From Reclinomonas americana ATCC 50394 (lineage: Eukaryota; Jakobida; Jakobea; Jakobida), in contig PS015219.1 in assembly GCA_048213135.1 (NCBI GenBank), forward strand, positions 1-58,790: a DNA stretch of 58,790 nucleotides. The letters are read 5' to 3'. Positions 11,487 to 22,274 of the stretch are shown here, piece after piece. A program made the translations under genes and the position numbers. The notes under the pieces were generated by a model. It saw only the letters and a program-made list of their open reading frames with translations. It did not search any database and was not told the DNA's origin. Each line of letters begins with the position of its first letter. Position 1 is the stretch's first letter.

Positions 11487-13057
11487 TCACGGCTCCCAGT
11501 TGTGCTGTCGCGCCACTCGCTCGAACGCCTGTTGCGCCTCGGCCAGTGTGTACGGTGTCGTCATGTTTTGTCGGTCAAGTCGCCCGTTGCCCTGTGTGCG
11601 TGTCGACGCGTGTGGTGAGCTGCTTGTGCGTACTGTGTGCCAGCTGACGTGAAATTGATGACGAACCTCGACAATCTGTGTGCGGATGGAGATCAGAATG
11701 GACTCGATATCGTTGGTCGGCATCCATCCGGTCGTCGTCAGCAACTCCATGCTGCGAGGAAGTGAGTGCGAGAGAAAGAGGAGCGCATTCCCCACAATAC
11801 TGGCGCACCAAATGGAGCCACCAATAGTCACGTGGCCCGTGTGGAAGGCCATGCGCGGCTCCACGACGCGGATGAATGGTGGCTTGAACGGGTACTCGTG
11901 CGGGAACGTCATCTCCATGGTGATGTAGTCCTGCGGCGCACAAAGGAGTCAGTGTGGTGCACGAGGAGTCAATCATTATCAACAACTGGCGAGAGACCTT
12001 GCCCGTTCGCCGCTTGTACTCCTGCAGGTCCTGATGCAGTCCGCTGGAGCTGTCAAAGCCAAACAGCCGCACCTCCCACCGGAACAAGTCGTCTTCAATG
12101 GGTGTCGCACTGAAGCCCTGTCACAACCGCATGAGACCGACACGCGCGCGTATACGAGAACAAGGAGACGGTGGGAGGGGACGCAACAAATTCCTGCGTG
12201 CCGGTCTTCTCCATGTTGATGAGATCCGCCATGATGCGCTCCTCCGCCGGACGTGCACCCCTGGCCACGCCGAAGCGGTCGCGCAGCTGATCCTCCTTGG
12301 ACGGGCCCGTTCTGCACACCCCCAATGAGCACGGCAAACACCCTGGCACTCACAAGTGTCGTGAAAGGCATGCACGCAACGGACGAGGTGGCGGAGCCGC
12401 GGCCGACGAGGAACCACCCGCCTCCTCATCGTCGTCATCCAACTCCAGCTCCAGCTCCTCTGGCTGTCGCCCCATGCCCTCGCCAGTGAGCAGTGAGGAC
12501 GACAAAAGAGAGCACAGAGGAGAGAGTACACAAACCTCCGAGTCATCCCCATCCTCATCGTCCTCATCGTCGTCATCGTCGCCCGCATCGCGCGTCTTCA
12601 AGAACCCGCGCGTGATGAACTCCATGAACTTGATCAGCGAGTCGTACTGCAGATCGTTGGCGTCGTTGATCACATGCGAGTACTTCTCGTCCTCGATGAA
12701 GAAGAACTGCACGGAATGTAAGGTGAGGCTATTTTCGACTGGATGTGCTTGTGAATGAAGAATAGAAGGACGCAACAAAGCCATCGTCGCACGACACGTG
12801 GAAGGTGGGGCCGTGCGCAAAGCCCAGCTGGAAGGTGGAGTCCACCTGACAACAACAACAACATTCGTAATCAACTTTTCGGAACTCTCGCCACATGCAG
12901 TCACGCAGCAAAAGACAGAGGGGATAGAGAGAGGGAGGGGAGAGAGAGAGAGAAAGAGCAAGCACACCTCGTTGACCATCTGAATGTGAATGTCAGCCTC
13001 GTTGGCAGGCGACGCCAGCCACGTTCTCAGTTGCGCCGCAATCGATGCAAAGCTCAT
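11487..13057 (-). CDS. UBE2Q: UBE2Q-type ubiquitin-conjugating enzyme E2
   Basis: E2 enzymes carry ubiquitin on a catalytic cysteine. The N-terminal half (MSFASIAAQLRTWLASPANE, FFFIEDEKYSHVINDANDLQ, an acidic DDDDEDDEDGDD run) matches the long N-terminal extension of UBE2Q proteins. The UBC fold follows: EDDLFRWEVRLFGFD, FPHEYPFKPPFIRVVEPRM, the active-site segment GGSIC-MELLTTTGW, then IESILISIRTQI. The C-terminus LAEAQQAFERVARQHNWEP parallels the conserved UBE2Q end. The catalytic Cys codon is split TG|C by an intron (11752-11828), so no single exon shows it. Introns at 12187 and 12776 (first bases, minus strand) begin with GTTGCG at phase 0. The start lies 188 bp from the divergent folliculin start. 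Confidence 0.9.
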
Positions 13058-13245
13058 GGCGAAACACCGTACAGCAAGGGAAGAAGAGACAGAGAGGGAG
13101 AGGGAGAGGAGGGAAGGTAAAGGTGCACTCGCAGCAAAGAAGCGCACACAGGGTGAGAGAGACAATTCGATGCGAGTCTCCGTCACTGTCACAGTCGCCA
13201 CCATCTCCGTCCATCCTCCTCGCGTGTGTTGAGTGGAGGGAAAGC
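13058..13245. promoter_or_regulatory. Divergent promoter region, UBE2Q / folliculin
   Basis: This 188-bp head-to-head interval contains purine-rich GAGAGGGAGAGG runs on the + strand. No core promoter element is recognisable. The shared-promoter role is inferred from position. Confidence 0.4.
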
Positions 13246-16163
13246 ATGAGAGAATGCGTGCTGTTTGGCGTGTTCTGTGAGAAGGATGGTCCGCGGCCAT
13301 TGTTCTGCACGCAGGCACTGGGTCGTGGCATGGACGAAGGTGCGCACCTTGCTCATTCACACTCCACCTGTTTTCTCTCTCTCTCTCTTCCTCTGCGCGC
13401 ACGCTCTCTCTCATACACACACTCACACATACGTACGCACACACGCACACAGAGGTGTACATTGAGGATGTGGAGTACATTACGTCGCATCCGGGCTCGG
13501 TGACCTCGCACACCGTGACACCTCCTCCGCCGGCTGCTGCTTCATCACCACTGCAGTCGCCTCCTGCGTCCTCTGCGGTATCCTCCTCCTCCTCCTCTAC
13601 AACAACAGCAACGACAGTGGCAGTGGCGGTGCCGAACGCACCTGTCGTTCCGCGCGGCCGACGACGCGCCTACTCTCCTGTGCTCGAAGACGGCTCGCCC
13701 ACCAACACACCCTGCACACCGCCCTCTCCTGCTCCGCTGGCACCAACGACCGCAGCCGCAGTCGTCTCGCCGACCAAAGCAGGTGGCGCGACGGCAGTTG
13801 CGGCGGCCGATGCGCTGCGGCCTCTTGTCACTCCACGCAGATTAGAAGATGGTGATGACGAGGATGGCTATAGTCGTGGTGGTGGTGGTGGTGGTAGTGG
13901 TACAGCAAACGGGCACGTGAAGCAGGCGTCTTCGTCGGCGGCGGCGGGGGATGATGATCGGTTTCAGCATCCACTGCATGCCGCTGCCACGGCGGCACTG
14001 CAGCAGCGCAAGCTGCGACCGCCCAACTACTTTGTGTCGGGGCACACCATCTCCACGCACTACAACTCCGACGCCGCCAGTCTGTGCATGAGGAGTCTGT
14101 CGGGTGAGGAAGGGATTCGAGGGTGCCGTGAATCGATGATTAGATCCCCTGACGATTTTGGTGTAGTGGAGCACGTGGGACCAGGCAAGGAGGGTCCGGT
14201 GCTCTTTGGCAACTCCAATCCCGACTTGCCGCAGTACGCACTGGCCTACGTGTTCAAACTGCGTGACGTGCAAGCTCGTGGCTTCCAGCGGTGGTTTGCG
14301 CTCATGGTGGTGGACGACAACTTTTCGAAACTGAGTTTTGCCTTCAAGCACATTGGAGGGTTGGTGTTTCTCTTTCTCTCTCACTTCCATTCTATATTTT
14401 TGCGCGAGAGTGCATTGTGGTAACCCCGAGAGCACAGCTATCTTGGTGAACTCGTCGGCGACATGAAGGAGCGCGCCAAGCACATTTTCCTCACGGAACA
14501 AGCGGGAGAGCAGGCACCTGCGGTGTACCAATCGTTCACGGCTGTTTCGTCTCTTGTGCTGGCTTGTGGTGTGGCGCTTCAGGTAAGCCATGAAACTCAC
14601 ATGCTTTCCGTGCAGGCCGCACGGCAGGAGATGCGTGACCAGCTGGCGTCGACAAAAGCGAGCGAGATGAATGGAACACACACACGCAATTCTTCACTGT
14701 TTGAAGGCGTGATTCCTCCATCGGTGCGTTCCCTCCCTCTCCCATGCCTTCTCTCTGCCTCGCACTCCGGTTGACTGCTGACGCGCGCGGCGCAGAGTCC
14801 ACGTGGACCGGACGAAGGCACTGCACCACCGCCCGTGCCACTCACGGCCAGCACCGGTAACCGCGGCTCCGAAACCGCCCGCCTGTCCACACAAGCGGTG
14901 CGCTCACAGCACGTGATGCGCGCTGCGGCACCCATCTCTGCTCGTTGCGTTTCATTCCGTCTTTCGAGAAGCACAGCGAATGGTGGTGGTGATGCAAGTA
15001 GGGCTGACGCGTGTGTGACCGGCCAACGTAGGTTCGTTTCACCGGTCGCGCTCGGTCGAGGCATTGAGACCACTCCCCAAGTTGCTGCGATTACCGGTGA
15101 GCGCGCGCAAAGTGTGACACAAGGAGGGTGGGAAGGGGAATTGCATGCAAGTGTATCTCACTGGTTGGCATGATGCGTGCACAGGACTTCTTCGCTCAGC
15201 TGCACGCGCGCCTGTCGTGGATTCTCCGTGTGTACATGGAGAGTGTGCTGCCTGCCGAGCTCTCTGTGGTCGATCAGGAGGATGAGGTTTGTCGCAGTGC
15301 AGTTTTTGTTGCGCCTGTGCTGTCAGTGGTTGAAACCATGGTGATGGTGGTGTTGGTGGCAGGTCGGCACATTCGAAAGAAGGATACCGCTGTGGAAACT
15401 GCGTCGATTCGTCAAGGAAGCCGATTTGCGAGTGATTTTGTACAATCTCGTGGTCGGCAAGCAGATCGTGGTGCGATGCAACAATCCGAGATTTGCCGAC
15501 ACGTTGGTGTCACTCTTCAAGGTGACACAGCCGCGCGTTCGCTGCCCAGCCGCCACTCACTCCTGACATGTGTCCGCTCACTGGTAGGTGATGATACCGG
15601 CGGCTTGCGCTCGAACCGGCACCTACACCGAGAAGTACCTGCCGCCATCCGAATGCAATCTGCTGTGCATCTCACACGACATTTCTGTCCCGCCGTCAAT
15701 GGTGGACAGCGGTGCGGCCGTGGTCATTGGTGAGCAGCTCCGACAGTGTGTATGTCGTGCACGAGTGTTTACTTCGCTACTCACCGTGAATGGCAGACGT
15801 CACGTCGCCGGAGGATGGGGAGGCTGCGGAGGACTTCCTGGTGATGCATCAGACTACGGTGCAAGATTGTCGACTGCTTACGCAGCTGCTCAAAGTGGCA
15901 GAGTTCTTTTGCAAAAAGTCACACGAACTGCGTTTGTTGTCGTGCATTCGCCGCGAGTGGCAGCAGTTGCGTCTTGTCAGTGCTGCAGTTGAGGCGGTGG
16001 CAGTTGCGGGCGGGTAGGCAACTGAGTGGTGCATTGCAGCAATGGACGGCGCTTCGTCGATCAAACAAGGTACCGAAAACGCTTGGGCGTGCCGGATCCA
16101 GAAACCGCCGCTGCCGAGTTCCTGCGTGTCGGCGCACAAGACGTGCCGGTGCTCAAGTTCTTT
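13246..16163 (+). CDS. FLCN: Folliculin homologue, C-terminus lost in gap
   Basis: Folliculin is a longin/DENN GTPase-activating protein for RagC/D that tunes TORC1 at lysosomes. Exon 1 (MRECVLFGVFCEKDGPRPLF) matches the family N-terminus 'CHFCELHGPRTLFCTE'. A long low-complexity insert (Ser/Pro/Ala/Gly, about 180 residues) follows, then SLCMRSLSG, GKEGPVLFGN, YVFKLRDVQARGFQRWFALM (longin domain) and YLGELVGDMKERAKHIF. The DENN part is seen in the LRVILYNLVVGKQIVVRCNN and VMIPAACARTGTYTEKYLPP segments, and RLGVPDPETAAAEFLRVGAQ is near the end. The intron at 15966 starts with GTTGCG; only that donor (phase 2, after codon bases CA) gives the conserved downstream frame. The last codons and stop lie in the 16164-16502 gap. 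Confidence 0.9.
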
Positions 16164-16502
16164 NNNNNNNNNNNNNNNNNNNNNNNNNNNNNNNNNNNNN
16201 NNNNNNNNNNNNNNNNNNNNNNNNNNNNNNNNNNNNNNNNNNNNNNNNNNNNNNNNNNNNNNNNNNNNNNNNNNNNNNNNNNNNNNNNNNNNNNNNNNNN
16301 NNNNNNNNNNNNNNNNNNNNNNNNNNNNNNNNNNNNNNNNNNNNNNNNNNNNNNNNNNNNNNNNNNNNNNNNNNNNNNNNNNNNNNNNNNNNNNNNNNNN
16401 NNNNNNNNNNNNNNNNNNNNNNNNNNNNNNNNNNNNNNNNNNNNNNNNNNNNNNNNNNNNNNNNNNNNNNNNNNNNNNNNNNNNNNNNNNNNNNNNNNNN
16501 NN
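16164..16502. other. Scaffold gap (339 N)
   Basis: Unsequenced bases at the 3' end of folliculin. The sequence just right of it (16503-16729) shows no convincing exon and may be 3' UTR or intergenic. Confidence 1.
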
Positions 16503-16729
16503 GCCGCCCAGTGGAGATAGTGGCAGGAGTCAGTCACCGAGAGGAAGAGTGCAGATAAATGTGAGACTGAGGTCGTGTTTTGCAAAGCAGCAGTGCACGC
16601 ACAAACAGTTGAGTTCATTGTGGTACAGATTCGAGTGGATTGGTAGAGGCAGACAGAAAAAGAAGACAGATTGTTGCTACACATGCGAACAGGCAGAGTG
16701 AGATATTCGTGGGTTGGAGGATGTGAGAG

Positions 16730-19500
16730 CTACACATCGTCATCGCTCCAGGAGCGCGGCTTGCTCGCCGATTCAGAACTGTCGGGGCACCACGGCGTGC
16801 CGAAACCCGCCGGATCATTCTCCAGCTCTTCCACAGTGGGGCAGAACTGGGGTTGAGCAAATGGNNNNNNNNNNNNNNNNNNNNATCTCCATTACACGAA
16901 CGGAGCACGAACGATGATGGTGAGGGCGGCGGCGGCAGCAGTGCGACAGGTGGATCATCCACGATCTCCTGCTGGCGAAAGCTCGATACCGTCGGTGCGG
17001 CAGCACCACGGCGACGTGGCCGACTGCGAGTTTGGCGCTGCGCAACGGGTTCCTCTGCCGTTCTCGGTCTGGCCATTCGCTGTCTCCTACGCAATCCTGC
17101 ATAGCGGGGGTGCGTGTCCGGCAGATCCCTCTCGGCCTCCTGCGTGCAGCACCTCACACGTGTCAGCTGCATGCACACTATTGTCAGCGCAGCGTGCCAG
17201 CTCACCTCAATGGCATCAAAGTAGCGACTGCGCAGCTGCGCTTCCCATCGCACTCGCAGCATTGCGGCGATCGCTGCACGTTCGTGTGAATCGGCTGGCG
17301 AGCCGCATGCAGGTCGACGACATCGAATCGTGGCACTCACCCTTCGTTGCATTCAGGCGCTCTCCGGACCTGGCAAAGCCAACTTTCTCGTGGTTGGCCA
17401 GCTCGTTGAGGAGATTGTACAGCAAATTGCGGGGGACCTTTTCCATGGCACCCTGCGCACTGACATGTCTCAGCAGCGTTGCCTCACTACGAATTCACGG
17501 CGACGAGGAGGACAGAAGAAATATCGTCTGCCGGAAAGCATGGCAAAAAAGCAGAAACGACGGCGGGTGGCACGAGCAGACGACAGAAAAGAGTGTGTTT
17601 TTGACAGCATTTTGACGCAGAGTGTGTGACACATAAGCAGCAGAAGAATGAGCGAGAGCCAGCGCAGCAACAGCGAGAGTCGTGATCACAAACGAAAGGA
17701 GAAGCGACGACAGAGAGAAACTGCGACAGCGCAAGCTCCGTTCGTGTCCAATCCAGTGCCACACAAGCACAGCGGTGAGTGTCCAGGCAACAGCACAGGA
17801 GACCAGGAAGTGAGGACCGAGCCACAGTACCTCTCGGTACATGTGTCCGCTCAGCCAGCAGCACAGGCAGCAGCACCCCGGCAGAGACGATAGGAAAAGA
17901 TGACGAGTTTGGTGGACGACATGGCTCCCCAACGGTAAGAAGGAGGCCACCACACAGAGGCACGTGAAAGAAAGGAGTATGCATGCTGCTGTGCTGCCCG
18001 AGACCATAGATGCATAGAGTAGAGCCCAATTGGATCAGAGATAGACTCGAGGTGGGTGAGACATGGCATGTCCAAGTGCAGCGCCACGGTTCTCGCGCTC
18101 CGTGTGGTGAGGCACTTGGGTGTAGAGCACAGGGTGGGGAGAGGGGAGGCAATAGAGTGCGGGAGAATGCAGGGCAGCGGAGATACCGGGAAAAAAGAGT
18201 TGACGGCGACATGGCCACTACTAACAACTCACCCGTACGTGGCTGTACTTGGCGCCGTCGGACGTGACATTGAAAGTGCTGCAGCAGTAGAGAGGGGAGC
18301 AGTCAGGTCGCAGGGCTTCTCGGGGGCGGAGGGGCGGGCACATGAGCGAGCGAGCGAGGAGTGCGCGAGATCATGGTTGGCGATGTCGCACGCTCACTTG
18401 CGGAACACACGACACTCAGACAACGGCACAAAGCACACTAACCTAGTGAAGAGCAGCGTCCTCTCCAGGTCGCACGTCAGCGACTCGTAGAACAAGTCGG
18501 CCTGCGAGAGAGAACGAGAGAAACCAAAAGAGGGTGTTGCTGGATGAGAGGCCGAAAATCAATCACGGCACCACACCCCATACAGACAACAACGCTGACC
18601 TTCTCCACGTCGGTCTTTGCGGTGAAGCGCCTCACGACATACCCCAACGCATACGACTCAAACCAATGCTGAAAGTCGGGGTCGGTGGGCTGCACCTCTC
18701 GCACACGCGTACCGTCCACTGTGTCGGAGTCTGTGTCGGCCACCGCTGGCACTCTGTGTTGCAGAAGGAGGCCAGTCAGCAGGAGACGCTTCGCACGCGA
18801 ACATGCCCCACGCCCTGCCACCCCGCAGCCGCCACGAGCACGGGGGGAATACCGCTGCGCGTGTGAGTGAGTGGGTGTGCAAGTTATTGAATGGTACCTT
18901 GCGCGTGATGTCCGCGACATTTTCCGCCCACTAGAGTTGCTGCGCTCCACTAATGCAAAGAGACAGACAAGAGAGACACACAAAGGGAGCGCGAGCGAGT
19001 CGTCCTCGCGCACGACGCGTCCCCCACACCAAAAAACATTCCGAAAAAGGAAAACGTGCAATGTCACCGAACACGGACACCGGATATCTGCGGCTTTGAT
19101 GTGCATCACGTGCTGGCTGCGGTGCAGAGTGGACGGTGGCTGGTGAACAGCAGTGCGCAGTACAACACACACCGCGCGCATGGTTCGTAAATGTTGTCCA
19201 ACAGTGTCCTGTTTCGCCCGTATTTGGCACGATTTAACGCGCGCGCAGCTGGCTGTCCATCGTGGTGGAGTCGATTGCACACCGGTACCAGACTTGCCAG
19301 TCACGAATCCAGGTCGTAGACTCGCGGAGGGCAAAGGTCACACGACACGCACCCTGATTTGATGTCGATATCACCTTGGCCAGTATGCATGGTGACCAAC
19401 TTCCGACGTCCTCAACCCTCACTGGCACACACCTGTGCATGCCACACAAGTGGTGCATTGCTCTTGTTGCTGCTCGCACCATGTAAGGAATGCATTGCAT
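16730..19500 (-). CDS. Unresolved multi-exon gene, possibly membrane protein (one or two genes)
   Basis: Several minus-strand exons are convincing, but I could not splice them fully or recognise a family. From 5' to 3': VTFALRESTTWIRDWQVWYR (about 19240-19350); VREVQPTDPDFQHWFESYAL and GYVVRRFTAKTDVEK (about 18600-18740); ADLFYESLTCDLERTLLF (about 18445-18500); TFNVTSDGAKYSHV (about 18240-18280); a hydrophobic frame with SLLLSFVITTLAVAALALAH (about 17640-18000); GAMEKVPRNLLYNLLNELAN (about 17345-17445); AAIAAMLRVRWEAQLRSRYF (about 17220-17280); then an acidic tail ending SASKPRSWSDDDV, TAG at 16730. A 20-nt placeholder gap lies at 16865-16884. A GTTGCG donor is possible at 17046. The start is uncertain: an ATG ending at 19500 is in frame with the first exon, 40 bp from the divergent BPI-like gene. 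Confidence 0.45.
16865..16884. other. 20-nt placeholder gap
   Basis: Run of exactly 20 N, as used for gaps of unknown size, inside the unresolved minus-strand gene. Confidence 1.
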
Positions 19501-19540
19501 TGTCCTCCAGGCTTGGCATCACCTTCAATCAAATCGCAAA

Positions 19541-22080
19541 ATGCGCGCCTTCCTCTGCCTCACTGTGTGTGTGGTGCTCGCCGTGGCCATTGCCACCGGT
19601 AACCTGTCCATGGCCGCCGCTCCGGGTGCTCGTGTAACAGTGCGTGTGTCCGTGTGTGTGTGTGTGTGCGAGAATGTGGTTCTTCCGTCCAACTCTCTCA
19701 CACATCCGCGGCTGTCCTCGTTCGCTTGCGCAGGTCACTGGCGCCGGCGTCAATCATGTGCTCTCGGTGTGTGTTTTCTTAAAGGGAGAGAGTGTGTGTG
19801 CGTGTAAAATCACTCACATTGTGGGTTCGGAGAATATAGGAGAGTCTTCCGGTGCTGCTCAAGCAGCTGCAGGTGTGTGTGTGTGTGTGTGTGTGTTGAG
19901 GTGTATGTGAGAGCGCGCGTTGTTGACAGACTCGTGCGCAGGACATTACCATTCCTGATGTGCACGGCAAGGCGGTGAGTGTGTGTGTGCGCGTGTGAGC
20001 GAGACGATGTGTGTTACTCATTCTCCTCCTGCTCTCTCTCTAACGCAGAACGTGGTCATTGGTGTGTATGTGCGCGCGCGCATGTGTGCTTGAGAATGCG
20101 CGGATTGATCACTTTCTTCCTCCAGGCGACATTTCGTACGACTTGACGCAGATTACGCTGCGAAACTTGCAGCTGCAGGCTGTCAGCGTCGGTCTCTCGG
20201 CGCCCAACAACATTCAGCTCGGCATCTCGGGACTGAGCTTGGAGGGAGACTTCCACTGGTAGAATGAGAGGTCGGAGAGACGTGAGAGAGCGCCACCCGC
20301 TGCTAATCCCCCGCATGTGTGCACAGGCATTACAGCACGTGGTTCGCCAGCGACAGCGGCACAGGTGCGTAGAACAAAGCCTCCTCTCTCTTTTCCTCCC
20401 GCCGCCACTGACTGTGCGCGTTGGTGTGTAGGCAAGCTGAACACCGACGGCTCCACCATGAGCTTCAACGTGGTCCTCGGCGCGGCCAATGGCGAGCCGA
20501 CGGTGCAGTGCACGGGCGGCAGCGTGTCGCTCAACGACTTCCACGTGAGCCTCTCCGGCGGCGCCTCGTGGCTCTACAACTTTATCGTCGGCCTCGTGCA
20601 GGGCGACATTAAGAACTCGGCGCAGGATGGTATCCGCGGCGCCGTGCAGCAGGTGATTTTGTTGGGTACCTTCTGTGTGCGTGCGTGTTGCTGACACTTT
20701 GGTGCTGCAGGCCATCAACTCGAACCTGGAGCACACCCTGAGCCAGCTGAGTCTCATTGCCAAGCTCGATCCGCATTGCAGCCTCGGTGACGTGCAGCTG
20801 AACATGCGCAAGTGATTGTGGATTGGCACTGAACGCGACCTCTCCCTTCTTTTCTACAGATTTCTCGATCCCCGCTGCCCCCGAGGTCAACAGTGTCTTT
20901 TGTTTCGTCTTCCAGCTGCTTTGTCTGCTCTTGGTCATGTTTTGCTCACATTGCGTGCATTACAGTCTCACTGCCGGCGCTTGGCGAATTCTTCGTCAAC
21001 GGCAACCGCACGCCGAGCCCCGGCACCCCCGGCGCTCTCCCCGACAGCCTGGGCACGCGCATGGCGCAGGTGTTCCTCTCCGAGTGGTGAGTGTTTTCAT
21101 AACTTCTCCCTGCGTCGTTGCATCTCATTCACAAGCGATATTGCAGGGTCGCCGACTCGGCTGGCTACGCGTACACCGAGGCCGGAGTGCTGGAGTACAC
21201 GCTGACGCAGCACGACATTCCCAGCAATATCCCCATTCAACTCAACACCACCACTTTCAAGGATCTGTTGCCGCCGTTCTACGAGATGTTCCCCAACCGC
21301 ACGTTTGAGATTGCGATCTCGGTGGATCCGAGCAACTTGCCGTTTGCCCACTTTACGCCAGCTGGTGAGTTCGCGAAGCTCTCGCTGTGTTCGTGCACAC
21401 GTGCACTCACCGTCATTCCCACAGGTGCCAATGTGACCGTGCAGGCGCTGCTGGACATTCGCCCCTTCAACGCGGACGGCAGCACCGTGTCGGCGTTTGT
21501 GCTGGGTGCGGAACTGGGTCTGGCCGGCTCGGCCACCATCAATGGGCAGATTATCCTGCCGGAGCTCACCTTTGGCACGCTGGCACTCACGCTCAAGGTA
21601 ATCGTATGCGGTTCGGTGTATATCTTGCACGCTTGACCTCACATTCTTGCTTGCAGTCGAGCATCATTGGCATCTTTGACGTGTCGAAGCTGTCGCACGT
21701 GGTGGGCCTCCTCTTCACCAACGTCGTCATTCCGTTTGTCAACCTGAAGGTCCGTTTTTCGCGTTACATGCGTGTGTGGAATCGCTGTCTGCTCACTAAC
21801 TTGCTTCCGCCACACACGCAGCTCAAGGAGGGCGTGCCGATCCCCATGGTCAACGGTTTGGCGCTTTCCCTCGACACTTACCTCGCCGAAGAAACTCACC
21901 CCCTCATCTATCTATGTGACAGGAGTGGCGTTCGTGAACCCATCCGTGACCTTTGGCACCGGCTACGTGGTCGTGGAGACCGATCTCAACTACGTGCCGT
22001 CGTCGTCGCCGGCCAAGGAGCTGGAAACTGTGCATGTGACGAACGAGCCGCTCCTGCAGAACAACCAGTGGCGCATGTGA
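19541..22080 (+). CDS. Secreted BPI/LBP/PLTP-family lipid-binding protein
   Basis: The start is ATG 19541; a clear signal peptide (MRAFLCLTVCVVLAVAIATG) sends it to the secretory route. Many mini-exons follow. They give the N-terminal barrel: TGAGVNHVLS, DITIPDVHGKA-like and ISYDLTQITLRNLQLQAVSV, then a GWLIQ-like GASWLYNFIVGLVQGDIKNS helix. The C-terminal barrel has the diagnostic SAGYAYTEAGVLEYTLTQHD, FPNRTFEIAISVDPSNLPFA, NADGSTVSAFVLGAELGLAG and LSHVVGLLFTNVVIPFVNL. It ends LLQNNQWRM. Family members bind lipopolysaccharide or other lipids; here a role in bacterial recognition or lipid transfer is inference. The frames before and after each GT..AG intron join cleanly. Nearly every intron contains GT or CA runs. 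Confidence 0.88.
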
Positions 22081-22274
22081 GACAAGAGAAACGTGCAGCC
22101 TTTGCGTTGGTGCCGAGGCGTCGCAGCTGACGGCGACGCCCGCGCACCCCGAGTTCCATCTGTTGTAGTTTTCCCGCAATGCATTGAACAACATTTGCAT
22201 TACGTCCTCCTCCGAACCCGCTCCGAGATTGACAGCGAGCGCAAGACAGCTTTCGTGTCTCCGCGTGCAATCCC

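Noticed and set aside
17648-17893. Plus-strand frame beginning MSESQRSNSESRDHK
   Set aside because: It is opposite a hydrophobic minus-strand frame; its polar, repetitive look is what the antisense of a membrane segment gives, and it has no splice context.
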